28,914 nucleotides of DNA from DUOD01 sp050945235. GTDB lineage: Bacteria; Bacillota; Clostridia; DUOD01. The translations under genes and the position numbers were made by a program. Shown here in pieces: positions 8,505 to 16,894 of this stretch. Position 1 is the first letter of the stretch. Every line of letters starts with the position of its first letter. Under the pieces are notes generated by a model. That model saw only the letters and a program-made list of their open reading frames with translations. It was not told the DNA's origin and ran no database searches. The DNA is taken from NCBI GenBank assembly GCA_050945235.1, contig JBMNSO010000010.1, forward strand, positions 1-28,914. Reading direction: 5' to 3'.

Positions 8505-9842
8505 TTATTTTCCGAAGTTAGCCTTAGCAAAGGCCGGTATGCCTGAAGCTTCCTGGGGACCCACTAAAACTTCCCATCCCGAGTTTTCCTGTAATGCACC
8601 GCTTATTACAGCCGCATAACCAGGAATAATGATCTTTCTATGGTTAACCTTTTGTTCTATCCCACATTCCTTAATGAACTCTGCTATCTTTTCTCCACCA
8701 AACTTACCGGCCGCCCAAGCGGTCAATACAGAAGTACCGTCGGTATTAACTGCTATGATATAACCGGGTATCTTGCTGCTTGATACTTCTCCTTCCACGG
8801 TATAATATGTCAGCGAGAAGTTAGTTGTAAGGTAAACCGGTGAATCCGGGGTTACCGCACCTACTTCATAAACCTTCGGCTCTACTTGTATGGGTTTTTG
8901 CGGGTCGGTATATATATTGGTTCTTAGGGCCATTAGCGGAAGTATTGATGCCTTTTCATCGGTTTTTAACACCACAATACTACCGTACTTGGCGATATAT
9001 ACACTTGCCTGGGCTACCTCCTCATAGGCGTTTTCAGCCTCTGTAAAGGTTATCACCGGATAACCCAGGGGTCTGAATTTCTTTTTAATGGACAGCCTTC
9101 TTGCCTGGGTAAGATCGGCCAGCTGTTTTGATATCTGCCTACTGCCTGTATCAATAACCAGTTCTTTGTAGCTTGTAGCCACCTTCTCAACTAAGGACGC
9201 TGTTTCTTCCAAGCCATCACCCTTAACCGCCAGAGGGCACTTATATTTCTTAGCCAGCTCCACCATCCTTTGGTAATTATCTGCAGTTGCGGCATAGATT
9301 AAGGGCATCTTTGCGCCTACCTTATCCAGTGCCTTTTCCATGGCATCAGCATCTTGGCTGATTAGGATCAGCGATAGTTGAGTATTGTCTGCCACTGTCT
9401 GGGCTGCCTGGGCAAAGTTATCTCCATTACCGGAAACATTCTTAACGGCAATTAGATCTACGGAAACCTTCTGCCCTACCCTCTCAAATTCTAGGTCATT
9501 TATTCTTTTAATTTTTGCCGTCAGTTGCTCTCCTGCCAAGGTATCTTCCAGTTCAATGGCAATACCCGTTGGATGGAAAAAGGTTTTATCATGCCTGAAC
9601 AGCACGGTTTCATCTCCTATTTCCAGAGCCTTCGGTCCGGTGCCGATTTTTACCAGTTTAATGGGTGGTGCGGAAGCACCGCCTAAGAATTCTTTTGCTT
9701 CTTCCGATACATGGGGGCACTTATCTAAAGAAGTTTTTGATGCAGCCAAGCCCATGGCAAAGGCCAAACAGGTAGCAAAGCCACAATCTTTACAATTTGT
9801 TTTTGGTAGTCTCTTAAAAATATCCAATCCTGTTAATGCCAT
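8505..9842 (-). CDS. acsC: Corrinoid/iron-sulfur protein, large subunit
   Basis: A 445-residue protein matching the large (gamma) subunit of the corrinoid/iron-sulfur protein. The N-terminal [4Fe-4S] domain has all four ligands: Cys17, Cys20, Cys25 and Cys42 (TNCKDCGFATC...DKCP). A TIM barrel follows, then a C-terminal Rossmann-like domain that in the family binds the cobamide (ending ...ASGIPAFAKANFGK). The protein carries methyl groups from AcsE to the A-cluster of AcsB. Length is normal. It is separated from acsB by 111 nt containing an 11-bp perfect hairpin, and from acsV by 26 nt. ATG start at 9842 with AAAGGGGATT upstream. Confidence 0.96.
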   Translation of the reverse strand: MALTGLDIFKRLPKTNCKDCGFATCLAFAMGLAASKTSLDKCPHVSEEAKEFLGGASAPPIKLVKIGTGPKALEIGDETVLFRHDKTFFHPTGIAIELEDTLAGEQLTAKIKRINDLEFERVGQKVSVDLIAVKNVSGNGDNFAQAAQTVADNTQLSLILISQDADAMEKALDKVGAKMPLIYAATADNYQRMVELAKKYKCPLAVKGDGLEETASLVEKVATSYKELVIDTGSRQISKQLADLTQARRLSIKKKFRPLGYPVITFTEAENAYEEVAQASVYIAKYGSIVVLKTDEKASILPLMALRTNIYTDPQKPIQVEPKVYEVGAVTPDSPVYLTTNFSLTYYTVEGEVSSSKIPGYIIAVNTDGTSVLTAWAAGKFGGEKIAEFIKECGIEQKVNHRKIIIPGYAAVISGALQENSGWEVLVGPQEASGIPAFAKANFGK

Positions 9843-9890
9843 TACATAATCCCCTTTCTTGATTATTATTGCTTATATTCAATTAACCCA

Positions 9891-9916
9891 TATAGGGTGG
9901 TGCATACCACCCTATA
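9891..9916 (-). repeat. Perfect 11-bp hairpin between acsB and acsC
   Basis: TATAGGGTGGT (9891-9901) and ACCACCCTATA (9906-9916) are perfect inverted copies around a 4-nt loop. The next bases on the minus strand are TGGGTTAATT, so there is no U-tract and termination is unlikely to be efficient. It begins about 38 nt after the acsB stop codon. A role in protecting or cutting the acsB-acsC message is plausible. Confidence 0.8.
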
Positions 9917-9953
9917 AAAGGTTCTGTATATGTTATACGTTATATTTTATATC

Positions 9954-12083
9954 TCATATTAAGGATTCCATGGTAAGGGCCGGATGCTGTTTTTCTTCCA
10001 AAAATGGTAGTATCTCATCCGGTGTAGTGCCTACCGTTTCATCGGCTATTTTATCGATGAAATCTTCGCCTAATCCCTCTTCCACGCTGCGTTTAACAAA
10101 TTCCGGTCTTAAGAATTCCTTTAATTCCTTAGGCATCCACACAATCCTTGCGATTCCTCCGTCAGCAGCTATGAACTTCTTGCTTATTACATATCTTCTG
10201 CCAATCCCCATGAAACCCGGAGTTTGGACACCTCCGCCTACGGAACCTGCTAGGGTTGAGAAGGTCATCCCGCAAGGGGTTTCTCCTCCATGTTCCCTGG
10301 TGGTTATCATAACACCGTTGGCCTCCGGTACAAGAGCCATTATCGCTTCAAAGCAGCCACAGGATGTCATGGGCCGGTCCATAAGGGTATAGAGGTTTAC
10401 TTCTTCCAGGGTCCGATTAGAAGCCGGGTATAAATACTCATTTACGCTCTGCCACATACCCTTTTCCTCGTCTATTGCTGTGCCTTTCTTTATTGGCTGG
10501 TTAGGGCCTGTAGGGTTTATCTCATAGGATGCCTTAGCATCAAGCCAGCTGACGGCACCGCATAGGCCTACCCTCTCCGGTGTTACTATACATACATGGT
10601 TGGGGGCAAAGGACTGGCATAGTATACATGAATAGAATGTATCTACCGATTCATCCACTAAGGCATCCAACCGTGCATCCCTTTTCTTGTATTTTTCCCT
10701 TGCATATTCTATTTTCTCTTCCACCAATTTCTGATCCGTTATTATGGTAACTTCAACCCTATCTACTATCGAGGGGAACTCCGATTTAAACTTGGCAATT
10801 AATATTTTACCTAGGTGTTCAAGCTTAAAACCCTTTGCTACTGCATCCTTATTGATCCTTACCCAGGCCAGGTCCCTCTGGGCAACGTGCCACAAACCCT
10901 CTCCATAGTTGGTGAAGTAGTGGATACGTCTTTCCAATACGCTTTCGAAGTCCTCCTGCATTTTTCTGCCATATATCTTAACTATGATACCCAACGGCAG
11001 CTTGGTACCTTCTTCTACATCGTCTACGTTGGGGCCTATGACCTCTACCTTTTCGTCTTCTATATGCTCCACGTCCACCATATCCACCAGTTCAAAGGCC
11101 ATTGTCCTTCCTCCTCCAAACTCTAGGTAGGCGTCATTTTTCCTTACGGTTTCACCTTCAAAGGCCGGGCCGAAGGTAATAGGTATATCTATATCCAGTG
11201 AATTAAGCTTAATACTTCTAAGCTCCATGCCTATCTTAACCATTTCTTTGTAGTCAGGCTCATACAAGTACCAATCCTCTAGTTCCTCTTCCACCGGTTG
11301 ATCGGTAATTACAGGATGATTTAGGAATATCGCTCCGAAATGGGCAGCTACCCTCACCTCATCGGATTGACCCAGTGCAAGTACAAAGGCCCGTACCCTT
11401 CTGCCCTGATAATCCAGCTGTTCTTCCTTGGCCCCAGGTTTTATACCACCAAAGGCCAAGCCCGCCCTTAAAGCAAAATTCACTGCATGGATTACCTGGG
11501 TAAAATTGCCCAGGGGGAAGGCTATATAGTCTATACCCAACTTAACGTTTTCTTCTAATAATTGCTCGATAATCTCATTACAGAGCATTAACATGATGCC
11601 CTTACTCTGTAAATCCTTGATCAATTCGGCCGCTTCCTTACTGCTTCTGGCCTTACCCATCAGTATGGCAACACCGGGTATGGTAAAGTCCACCAGAGGT
11701 ACCCCAAACCTCCTTAAAACGGGGTCGGTCAAAAACCCGGTCCATGGCTCGGGCATATTGTTTTGAGGGTCAAGGTATCGCACTGCTTCTATAATTTCAG
11801 CCGCATACAGTGTAGCCTCGCCATTGGCCTTGGCTCCCTCCAGCGTGAAGTCTTCCCTAATATTATTTGAACGCAATCTATTTAAAATTGGCGGCAAATC
11901 GCCAAGGACTTTTACTTCTTCGCCGCTTAGGGCGGTTATTACCGGCAGTTTATAAGCCGTATCCGGATATTGTACGGGGTGGTCCGATCCATATTCCTTA
12001 ATTGCCTGGTTCAACAATATTTCCGCATAACTGGTAGCAATTACAGCTCCGTTATATGCCGATTCAAATAGTTTATTAGCCAT
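9954..12083 (-). CDS. acsB: Acetyl-CoA synthase (CO-methylating), beta/alpha subunit of CODH/ACS
   Basis: A 709-residue bacterial acetyl-CoA synthase. It condenses CO from AcsA, a methyl group from AcsCD and CoA to acetyl-CoA at the nickel A-cluster. All A-cluster ligands are present: Cys486, Cys489, Cys498 and Cys508 (C-x2-C-x8-C-x9-C) for the [4Fe-4S] cubane and proximal nickel, and Cys575 and Cys577 in SCGCFEA for the distal nickel. The spacing is the same as in Moorella, whose residues are 506, 509, 518, 528, 595 and 597; here all are 20 lower. The long N-terminal region that contacts CODH is present, so this is the bacterial full-length form and not the short archaeal one. The start is ATG at 12083 with GGGGAGGAG upstream, 17 nt after acsA. 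Confidence 0.98.
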   Translation of the reverse strand: MANKLFESAYNGAVIATSYAEILLNQAIKEYGSDHPVQYPDTAYKLPVITALSGEEVKVLGDLPPILNRLRSNNIREDFTLEGAKANGEATLYAAEIIEAVRYLDPQNNMPEPWTGFLTDPVLRRFGVPLVDFTIPGVAILMGKARSSKEAAELIKDLQSKGIMLMLCNEIIEQLLEENVKLGIDYIAFPLGNFTQVIHAVNFALRAGLAFGGIKPGAKEEQLDYQGRRVRAFVLALGQSDEVRVAAHFGAIFLNHPVITDQPVEEELEDWYLYEPDYKEMVKIGMELRSIKLNSLDIDIPITFGPAFEGETVRKNDAYLEFGGGRTMAFELVDMVDVEHIEDEKVEVIGPNVDDVEEGTKLPLGIIVKIYGRKMQEDFESVLERRIHYFTNYGEGLWHVAQRDLAWVRINKDAVAKGFKLEHLGKILIAKFKSEFPSIVDRVEVTIITDQKLVEEKIEYAREKYKKRDARLDALVDESVDTFYSCILCQSFAPNHVCIVTPERVGLCGAVSWLDAKASYEINPTGPNQPIKKGTAIDEEKGMWQSVNEYLYPASNRTLEEVNLYTLMDRPMTSCGCFEAIMALVPEANGVMITTREHGGETPCGMTFSTLAGSVGGGVQTPGFMGIGRRYVISKKFIAADGGIARIVWMPKELKEFLRPEFVKRSVEEGLGEDFIDKIADETVGTTPDEILPFLEEKQHPALTMESLI

Positions 12084-12100
12084 TTTACCACTCCTCCCCT

Positions 12101-14065
12101 TTATTGTGCGTCATAGCCTTGGTATAGGCTGCTGTTGTATTTTTCTGCAGTTTGATTATGGATCGTTAGCTTCCATGTTCGTTTGTCTAAAGCTTCCAAT
12201 AGTTTTTGTGCACCCTTTTGGGGATCGGTTTCAAATATAAAATAACCTCCAAAAACGTCCCGGGCGATCTGGGTTGTAACACCGTATACTAAGTCACTGC
12301 CTTCTATAGGCGGCATTACGCCCACATGTACCGGTATTCCCATTGCCACGTTCCATGAGCCTATTGATATGGCCTTTTCTGACATGGCTTCCGGTGCTGT
12401 GGCTACAAAGGGTACCTTTGGAACGTCTACCCCCAATTGGTCAGCCATCTTGAAGTATAACTCCGCTGCTCTACTGTTATCAACACAGGAACCCATATGG
12501 AAAACCAGTGGCAGTCCGGTTTCTATTTTGGAAGTAGTGCTTAACCTATTCAAAAAGGCCTTTAACCCATCCCCTGCATAGGCCTCCACCGCATCTGGGG
12601 ACAAGAGCCCTAATTTTGCAAAGGTACCCGCTCCACATCCGGTAGCCAGTAACAATACATTGTTTTTGGCCAGTTCCTTCGCTATGGTCAAATGACCATG
12701 GTCATGGATTCCCTTTAGGTTATTGCATCCTGCAAACAAGCATACGCCTCTTAGTTCTCCTGTTTCAATGGCATCGGTTATCACCTTTACGGGGTTATCG
12801 GGATTTTGAGAACTTAAGATATCAAAGAAGCTTTCCAAACTAAACCCGGCTATAACCGTGTTTTTAAACTTTGGAATCTTCACCTTTTCCGGTTTCCTGT
12901 TTTTATACGCCTCTAAAGCGATTCTTACTACCTTTTTGGCATCCTCCATTGCCGTATCTTCACTGAAGGCTATGTGTTGGGAACCTGGAATCTTTGATAT
13001 CGGAGAGGTAGTAATTATCTGCGTATGAAAACAGTTGGCCACTGTTTTTACCGATGGCATTATGCATTGAACATCCACCACCATGGCCTCCAAAGCCCCG
13101 GTCATAATGGCCAGTTCCTGGGATGCGAAGTTTGTCGCTTTTTTAATACCTTCCCGCATAAGAACTTCATTACCGGTACAACATATGCCGACAAGGTTTA
13201 TACCTTTGGCTCCCAATGCTTTTGCCTCATTCTCCATCTCCCTTGCCGCATAAACTACCATTTCACTCAACAACGGGTTATGGCCATGGACTGCAATATT
13301 TATATAATCCGCATCAATAACGGCCAAGTTGGCTTCACTCTTAGTAGGTGTGGGGGTACCGAACAAAACATCTGTAAGGTCCGTGGCCAATGCCATACCC
13401 GTATAATCGGAAAGGGCGGCTTTTAACCCTGTAAAGATCAAGTTTACGGGGTCATGGTCCACTCCCATGTGGGTGCTATGCATCAGCTCCGTTATACTTC
13501 TGTCAATGGCAAAGGGTGCGATTTCGGTATGCTTAAACTTTCTTTTTCTACCTTCAGTTATATTTCTGTCCAGCCATGTACAAGGCCGATCCTCATAACG
13601 TCCAAAATCCTTCAGGGCTTCTATGGCTACTTCTTTAGCAATATCGTTGATGTCCCTACCTTCTGTAGACACCCCTATCTTTTTGGCAACATTAATCAAT
13701 TTGTCGGGGTCGGATATTTTATAATCGGGCGCATGGCCTTCTGATACCGCCAATACAGTCTTTGCAATTTCCCTACCATGGTCCGAATGGGCCGATGCCC
13801 CTCCAGCTATATACCTAATCAGATTTCTTGCCACTATTGTATATGCACTGGCGCCACAAATTCCTTTATCCTTTCCGGGTTTATTGGGAATGACCCTACA
13901 AGGTCCCTGGATACAGATTCTGCAGCACACCCCTGTATTACCAAACTTACACTGGGGTTGTTGTGCCTTGAATCTATCCCATGCTGTTATAATGTTTTCG
14001 GCTTGAGCTAGATCCAGCATCTCATTGGCTGCCGGGTCTATGGTCCTTTTTTGTAATTCCGCCAT
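12101..14065 (-). CDS. acsA: Anaerobic Ni-Fe carbon monoxide dehydrogenase catalytic subunit
   Basis: A 654-residue CooS/AcsA-type CO dehydrogenase that interconverts CO2 and CO. The N-terminal region holds the clustered cysteines for the B- and D-clusters (CKFGNTGVCCRICIQGPC and DKGICGA). C-cluster ligand segments are all visible: His260 in AVHGHNP, GICCTGNEV, DVQCIMPS, CLFAGCNN, LATGCGAG and HMGSCVDN. The proposed acid-base residues are also there (His in SDHGRE, Lys in MSEKAIS). Genes directly after it encode acetyl-CoA synthase and the corrinoid protein, so this is the ACS-bound enzyme and not a stand-alone CO oxidiser. ATG start at 14065 with GGGAGGAG 5-12 nt upstream. The 109 nt before it contain an AT-rich stretch but no clear promoter. 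Confidence 0.97.
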   Translation of the reverse strand: MAELQKRTIDPAANEMLDLAQAENIITAWDRFKAQQPQCKFGNTGVCCRICIQGPCRVIPNKPGKDKGICGASAYTIVARNLIRYIAGGASAHSDHGREIAKTVLAVSEGHAPDYKISDPDKLINVAKKIGVSTEGRDINDIAKEVAIEALKDFGRYEDRPCTWLDRNITEGRKRKFKHTEIAPFAIDRSITELMHSTHMGVDHDPVNLIFTGLKAALSDYTGMALATDLTDVLFGTPTPTKSEANLAVIDADYINIAVHGHNPLLSEMVVYAAREMENEAKALGAKGINLVGICCTGNEVLMREGIKKATNFASQELAIMTGALEAMVVDVQCIMPSVKTVANCFHTQIITTSPISKIPGSQHIAFSEDTAMEDAKKVVRIALEAYKNRKPEKVKIPKFKNTVIAGFSLESFFDILSSQNPDNPVKVITDAIETGELRGVCLFAGCNNLKGIHDHGHLTIAKELAKNNVLLLATGCGAGTFAKLGLLSPDAVEAYAGDGLKAFLNRLSTTSKIETGLPLVFHMGSCVDNSRAAELYFKMADQLGVDVPKVPFVATAPEAMSEKAISIGSWNVAMGIPVHVGVMPPIEGSDLVYGVTTQIARDVFGGYFIFETDPQKGAQKLLEALDKRTWKLTIHNQTAEKYNSSLYQGYDAQ

Positions 14066-14174
14066 TAACTTCTCCTCCCACTAGAATTGAATTTTTTGGT
14101 AGATATATTTTTATAAAATAAATCCTTGCTACTGTCCTTTTCACGAGTTTGCCATAAAGCTCTGCATGCTATGC

Positions 14175-14957
14175 TCATCCTATATCTTCTATAATGGGCG
14201 CCAGTATAGTCTGCATTTCCCTTGCGCCATCGCCTTCTATGGCCTTGCCCTGTTGGGATAGCCGTGCTATATCGTCCTTATAATTAACCATACCTAAAAG
14301 CTGGTCCGAAGGTATATTATCCTCAATAAATGTTTTGTCAATTTCATTTCTAATTTTATTGGCTATTACCTTTATTCTTTTTATACCCAGCTGCTCAGCC
14401 AGCCTGGTTATCACCCTGACACTTTTTACACTGGTCCTGCTGGGCTCGGTTACTATTATCATAATATCTACTCCCCTGGCGGTACCCCGGGTAAGATGCT
14501 CTATGCCTGCCCCCATATCCAGCACCACCGCTTCCTTTTTATCCAGTATCAGGGCATCCATCACCCCATGGAGGAAGGTATTCTCCCGACAATAACACGC
14601 GCTTCCTCCCTCCTTTATACCGCCCATGGTTATGAAGGTAATATTATCCTCAACATCCAGTCCGTATTTATCCAATACATCGCCCATCTTGGGATTCAAG
14701 CTATATAAAGCACCATCGCCCATTTTTTCCTTAATAACATCCTTTAAGTCAACTAACGGGATAACATCATCAAGCTGCGCCTCGGGTATACCCAAGGTAA
14801 TCCCAAGGCTGGCATCCGGATCGGCATCCACGGCATAAACCTTATATCCACGCTGGACCAACATCCTTATCAGGACCGACGAAAGGGTAGTTTTACCTAC
14901 CCCGCCTTTCCCTGCAACGGCAACCTTCAAGCCCTTTTCCTCCTTTAAATTCAACAT
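14175..14957 (-). CDS. cooC: CooC-family nickel-insertion ATPase for CO dehydrogenase
   Basis: A 260-residue P-loop ATPase of the CooC family. The deviant Walker A GKGGVGKTT spans residues 16-24, followed by AVDADPDASLGITLGIP. The metal-binding CxC pair is Cys121 and Cys123 (SACYCREN). VLDMGAGIEHLTRGTA and VTEPSRTSVKSV match the Walker B region and the later conserved segment of the family. CooC proteins use ATP to insert nickel into the C-cluster of CO dehydrogenase. It sits directly before acsA, so AcsA is the likely client. It follows the DUF3786 gene with only 2 nt between stop and start, so the two are probably translated together. It differs clearly from the other CooC-like protein of this operon, so this is not a recent duplication. 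Confidence 0.92.
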   Translation of the reverse strand: MLNLKEEKGLKVAVAGKGGVGKTTLSSVLIRMLVQRGYKVYAVDADPDASLGITLGIPEAQLDDVIPLVDLKDVIKEKMGDGALYSLNPKMGDVLDKYGLDVEDNITFITMGGIKEGGSACYCRENTFLHGVMDALILDKKEAVVLDMGAGIEHLTRGTARGVDIMIIVTEPSRTSVKSVRVITRLAEQLGIKRIKVIANKIRNEIDKTFIEDNIPSDQLLGMVNYKDDIARLSQQGKAIEGDGAREMQTILAPIIEDIG

Positions 14958-14959
14958 CC

Positions 14960-15592
14960 TTACTGCCTGTTGTATAGTATTTTTATCAATTGATATGCCG
15001 GCAAACTGGCCGCTACCGCCAAATCCTCCGTTGAAAGGATATCAGGAGCCGATGAATCGAATAGTATATTGGATGTGGAAGGTATCTCCTCATCACCCTG
15101 CCATATGACATAGATTATTGGCAGCGTTGGGAATACACTGCAAACTGCACTGGTATCGCCTATATTACCCTTCCTCCATCCCAATTCTTGGGTTATCCTG
15201 CAAAAATCCTCCAAGTTATTGCCGAAACAATCCTTCAACGGTTTAATAGCCCTTTTATAAAAGGCATCATAGTACACATTTCCTCCGGGTATCTCCTTAA
15301 AAGAAATCCACTGTTTGTCCAGTTTCCTATCCTGGGCCTTTATCAGGTAATGCACTATCAATACTTTCTCCACTATTCCAAGTTCCGGGCCATTACACTG
15401 GTCAATACTGCGGTCTGGAATACTGACCTGTACATCCCTGCCCATAAAATTTATATAATAGGTTTGTGTCTGTTTATCATACTGGATTTTCTTACCCTTC
15501 CCTATTCTGTTAGAATCAATATTGGCCAGTTCATTCCAGCCTTTGTCGTATGCTGTTGTATATGCCCTCTGCATATTGTTAGTTTCAAGCAT
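14960..15592 (-). CDS. DUF3786 protein, first gene of the acs operon
   Basis: A 210-residue soluble protein that I recognise as DUF3786, a family without known biochemical function. Visible features: YYINFMGRDVQVSIPD (residues about 46-61), EKVLIVHYLIKA, a G-rich WISFKEIPGGNVYYDAF segment, and VFPTLPIIYVIWQGDEEIP near residue 165. No signal peptide, membrane segment or cysteine cluster pattern is seen; the few cysteines are scattered. It begins the CODH/ACS operon and nearly touches cooC. That place suggests a part in maturation, cofactor supply or redox sensing for CODH/ACS, but this is inference. ATG at 15592; the ribosome site (GAGAAGAGAT) is weaker than those of its neighbours, and a second in-frame ATG follows six codons later. 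Confidence 0.8.
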   Translation of the reverse strand: MLETNNMQRAYTTAYDKGWNELANIDSNRIGKGKKIQYDKQTQTYYINFMGRDVQVSIPDRSIDQCNGPELGIVEKVLIVHYLIKAQDRKLDKQWISFKEIPGGNVYYDAFYKRAIKPLKDCFGNNLEDFCRITQELGWRKGNIGDTSAVCSVFPTLPIIYVIWQGDEEIPSTSNILFDSSAPDILSTEDLAVAASLPAYQLIKILYNRQ

Positions 15593-15917
15593 ATTATCTC
15601 TCTTCTCTGCCTCTGTTTATTTGCTTACACTTTCCCTTATACCTTTGTTTTTATTTTAACAAATTCCATTCGCCCTGTAACTGACCTATCCTGTTAACAT
15701 AAGGACATTCTTGCTATCATGAAACCCACCCATATTAAGACTTGCCAGTGACCTTTTATACATAGAAAAATGCACCTAGATACACCATGGACCTATTTAT
15801 GCCTCATTACCTCATACCCGGCCTGACTTGTTATGTTCTGTAAATATTATTATTCCCATAATCATTACACCATGATTATGAATAAATTTGTAATTTCTTG
15901 CGGAAATTTTCCTTCAT
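15593..15917 (-). promoter_or_regulatory. Leader/promoter region of the acs operon
   Basis: This 325-nt stretch between the folD terminator and the first acs operon gene has no convincing coding sequence and must hold the acs promoter if the two units are separate. A possible core is TTTGTT (minus strand, 15663-15658), a 16-nt spacer and TATAAG (15641-15636), which is weak. A perfect 9-bp inverted repeat lies further upstream (15857-15880). I see no match to the cobalamin, THF or T-box leaders I know. The long distance from the repeat to the gene leaves room for a structured leader. Confidence 0.45.
15857..15880. promoter_or_regulatory. Perfect 9-bp inverted repeat, possible operator
   Basis: CATAATCAT (15857-15865) and ATGATTATG (15872-15880) are perfect inverted copies with a 6-nt spacer, giving a 24-bp two-fold symmetric site as used by dimeric helix-turn-helix repressors or activators. 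It lies in the only large non-coding gap, upstream of the acs operon. The regulator is unknown. Confidence 0.45.
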
Positions 15918-15966
15918 AAAAAAACCCCCCATCGTGGTTTAAATTCCACAAGGGAGGTTTTTTAAT
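15918..15966 (-). terminator. Rho-independent terminator after folD
   Basis: On the minus strand AAAAAACCTCCCTTGTGG pairs with CCACGATGGGGGGTTTTTTT, with one bulged base, around an 8-nt AATTTAAA loop. It ends in seven T. The stem would also work in the other direction. It lies about 20 nt past the folD stop and closes the folate/Hdr operon. Confidence 0.9.
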
Positions 15967-15986
15967 AATATATCAGATGTTACATA

Positions 15987-16838
15987 TCAAGTGTGTTGCC
16001 TCTGGGCTGCCTGTATTACGTGTTTGGCCAAAATCGATGATGTAACGGTCCCAACGCCGCCAGGTACGGGAGTGATAAAACCCGCCACCTTTTCGACACT
16101 TTCAAAATCTACATCGCCAAACAGATTGCCTTCTTCGTCCACATTAATTCCTACGTCTATAACCACTGCACCCTTTGAAACAAAGTCATCGGTAACCATC
16201 TTTGCCCTGCCGGCTGCAGCCACCAGAATCTCTGCTTGTTTGCATACTTGCGCAATATCTTTAGTCCGGGTATGACAGATTGTTATTGTTCCGTGTTCCT
16301 TCAGCAATAGCATTGATACCGGTTTGCCAACCACCATACTCCTGCCTATCACCACTACTCTCTTGCCCTTGACGGGTATGTTATAATGATGAAGCATCTC
16401 CATAACCGCTTCAGGAGTACAGGGTGCAAACCCTGTTGGGTCACCTTCAAACACCTTAGCCACGTTTACCGGATTTAGGCAGTCGATATCCTTTTCAGGA
16501 CTTATTACATACTTTATCATATCCTCATCTATGTGCTTGGGCAGGGGCCTAAATAATAGTATGCCGTGGATAGACTTGTCGTTATTTATAGCCTTTATCT
16601 CATTTGCCAAACTGGCTTGTGTTATATCTTCAGGGTATTCAAACACCTGGCAGGCTATGCCTATGCCTTCGCATCTTTTAATGGCACCCCGTTCATAGGC
16701 CAGATCATCGGGTTTGGCACCAAGGCGTACAATGGCCAGCCCCGGTGTTACACCCTTAGCCTTAAGCTGTTCCACTTCTTGTAGCATCTTATCCTTCATT
16801 GCCCTGACTACTTCTATACCCTTCATTATTTCTGCCAT
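15987..16838 (-). CDS. folD: Methylenetetrahydrofolate dehydrogenase (FolD family, cyclohydrolase site degenerate)
   Basis: A 283-residue FolD-family protein. The NAD(P)-binding half has the family signatures GKRVVVIGRSMVVGKPVSML and PVPGGVGTVTSS. In bifunctional FolD the cyclohydrolase reaction needs Lys in Y-x3-K-x-K, Gln in VQLPLP and an Asp in the DxD that follows. Aligned by eye without gaps, Tyr48 is kept but the Lys position is Ala52 (AYERGAIKRCEG), and the Gln position is Phe (LFRPLP). The Asp in EKDIDCLNP is kept. I infer a dehydrogenase-only enzyme oxidising or reducing methylene-/methenyl-THF, with the cyclohydrolase step left to FchA just upstream. NAD versus NADP use cannot be judged. 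ATG at 16838 with GTGGAGGTAT upstream. It is the last gene of its operon. Confidence 0.92.
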   Translation of the reverse strand: MAEIMKGIEVVRAMKDKMLQEVEQLKAKGVTPGLAIVRLGAKPDDLAYERGAIKRCEGIGIACQVFEYPEDITQASLANEIKAINNDKSIHGILLFRPLPKHIDEDMIKYVISPEKDIDCLNPVNVAKVFEGDPTGFAPCTPEAVMEMLHHYNIPVKGKRVVVIGRSMVVGKPVSMLLLKEHGTITICHTRTKDIAQVCKQAEILVAAAGRAKMVTDDFVSKGAVVIDVGINVDEEGNLFGDVDFESVEKVAGFITPVPGGVGTVTSSILAKHVIQAAQRQHT

Positions 16839-16894
16839 AATAATACCTCCACTGTATTTATTCTGCTTACGGTTACATGGTTAAATAACGGAAG

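Noticed and set aside
9954..12083. Truncated acetyl-CoA synthase (709 residues versus 729 in Moorella)
   Set aside because: All A-cluster cysteines are shifted by exactly 20, so the difference lies upstream of residue 486 and is ordinary length variation. The start has a strong ribosome site.
14066..14174. Internal promoter before acsA
   Set aside because: The gap is AT-rich with a TATAAA-like element and an imperfect AT palindrome, but no fitting -35 at proper spacing. This is not enough to call it.
15593..15917. Possible cobalamin or THF riboswitch upstream of the acs operon
   Set aside because: The stretch contains a GGTCACTGG segment faintly like a B12 box, but the other conserved parts of cobalamin or THF riboswitches are not recognisable.
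15593..15917. Short leader peptide reading frames on the minus strand (about 15 codons)
   Set aside because: Several short ATG frames exist but none has a good ribosome site or run of regulatory codons.
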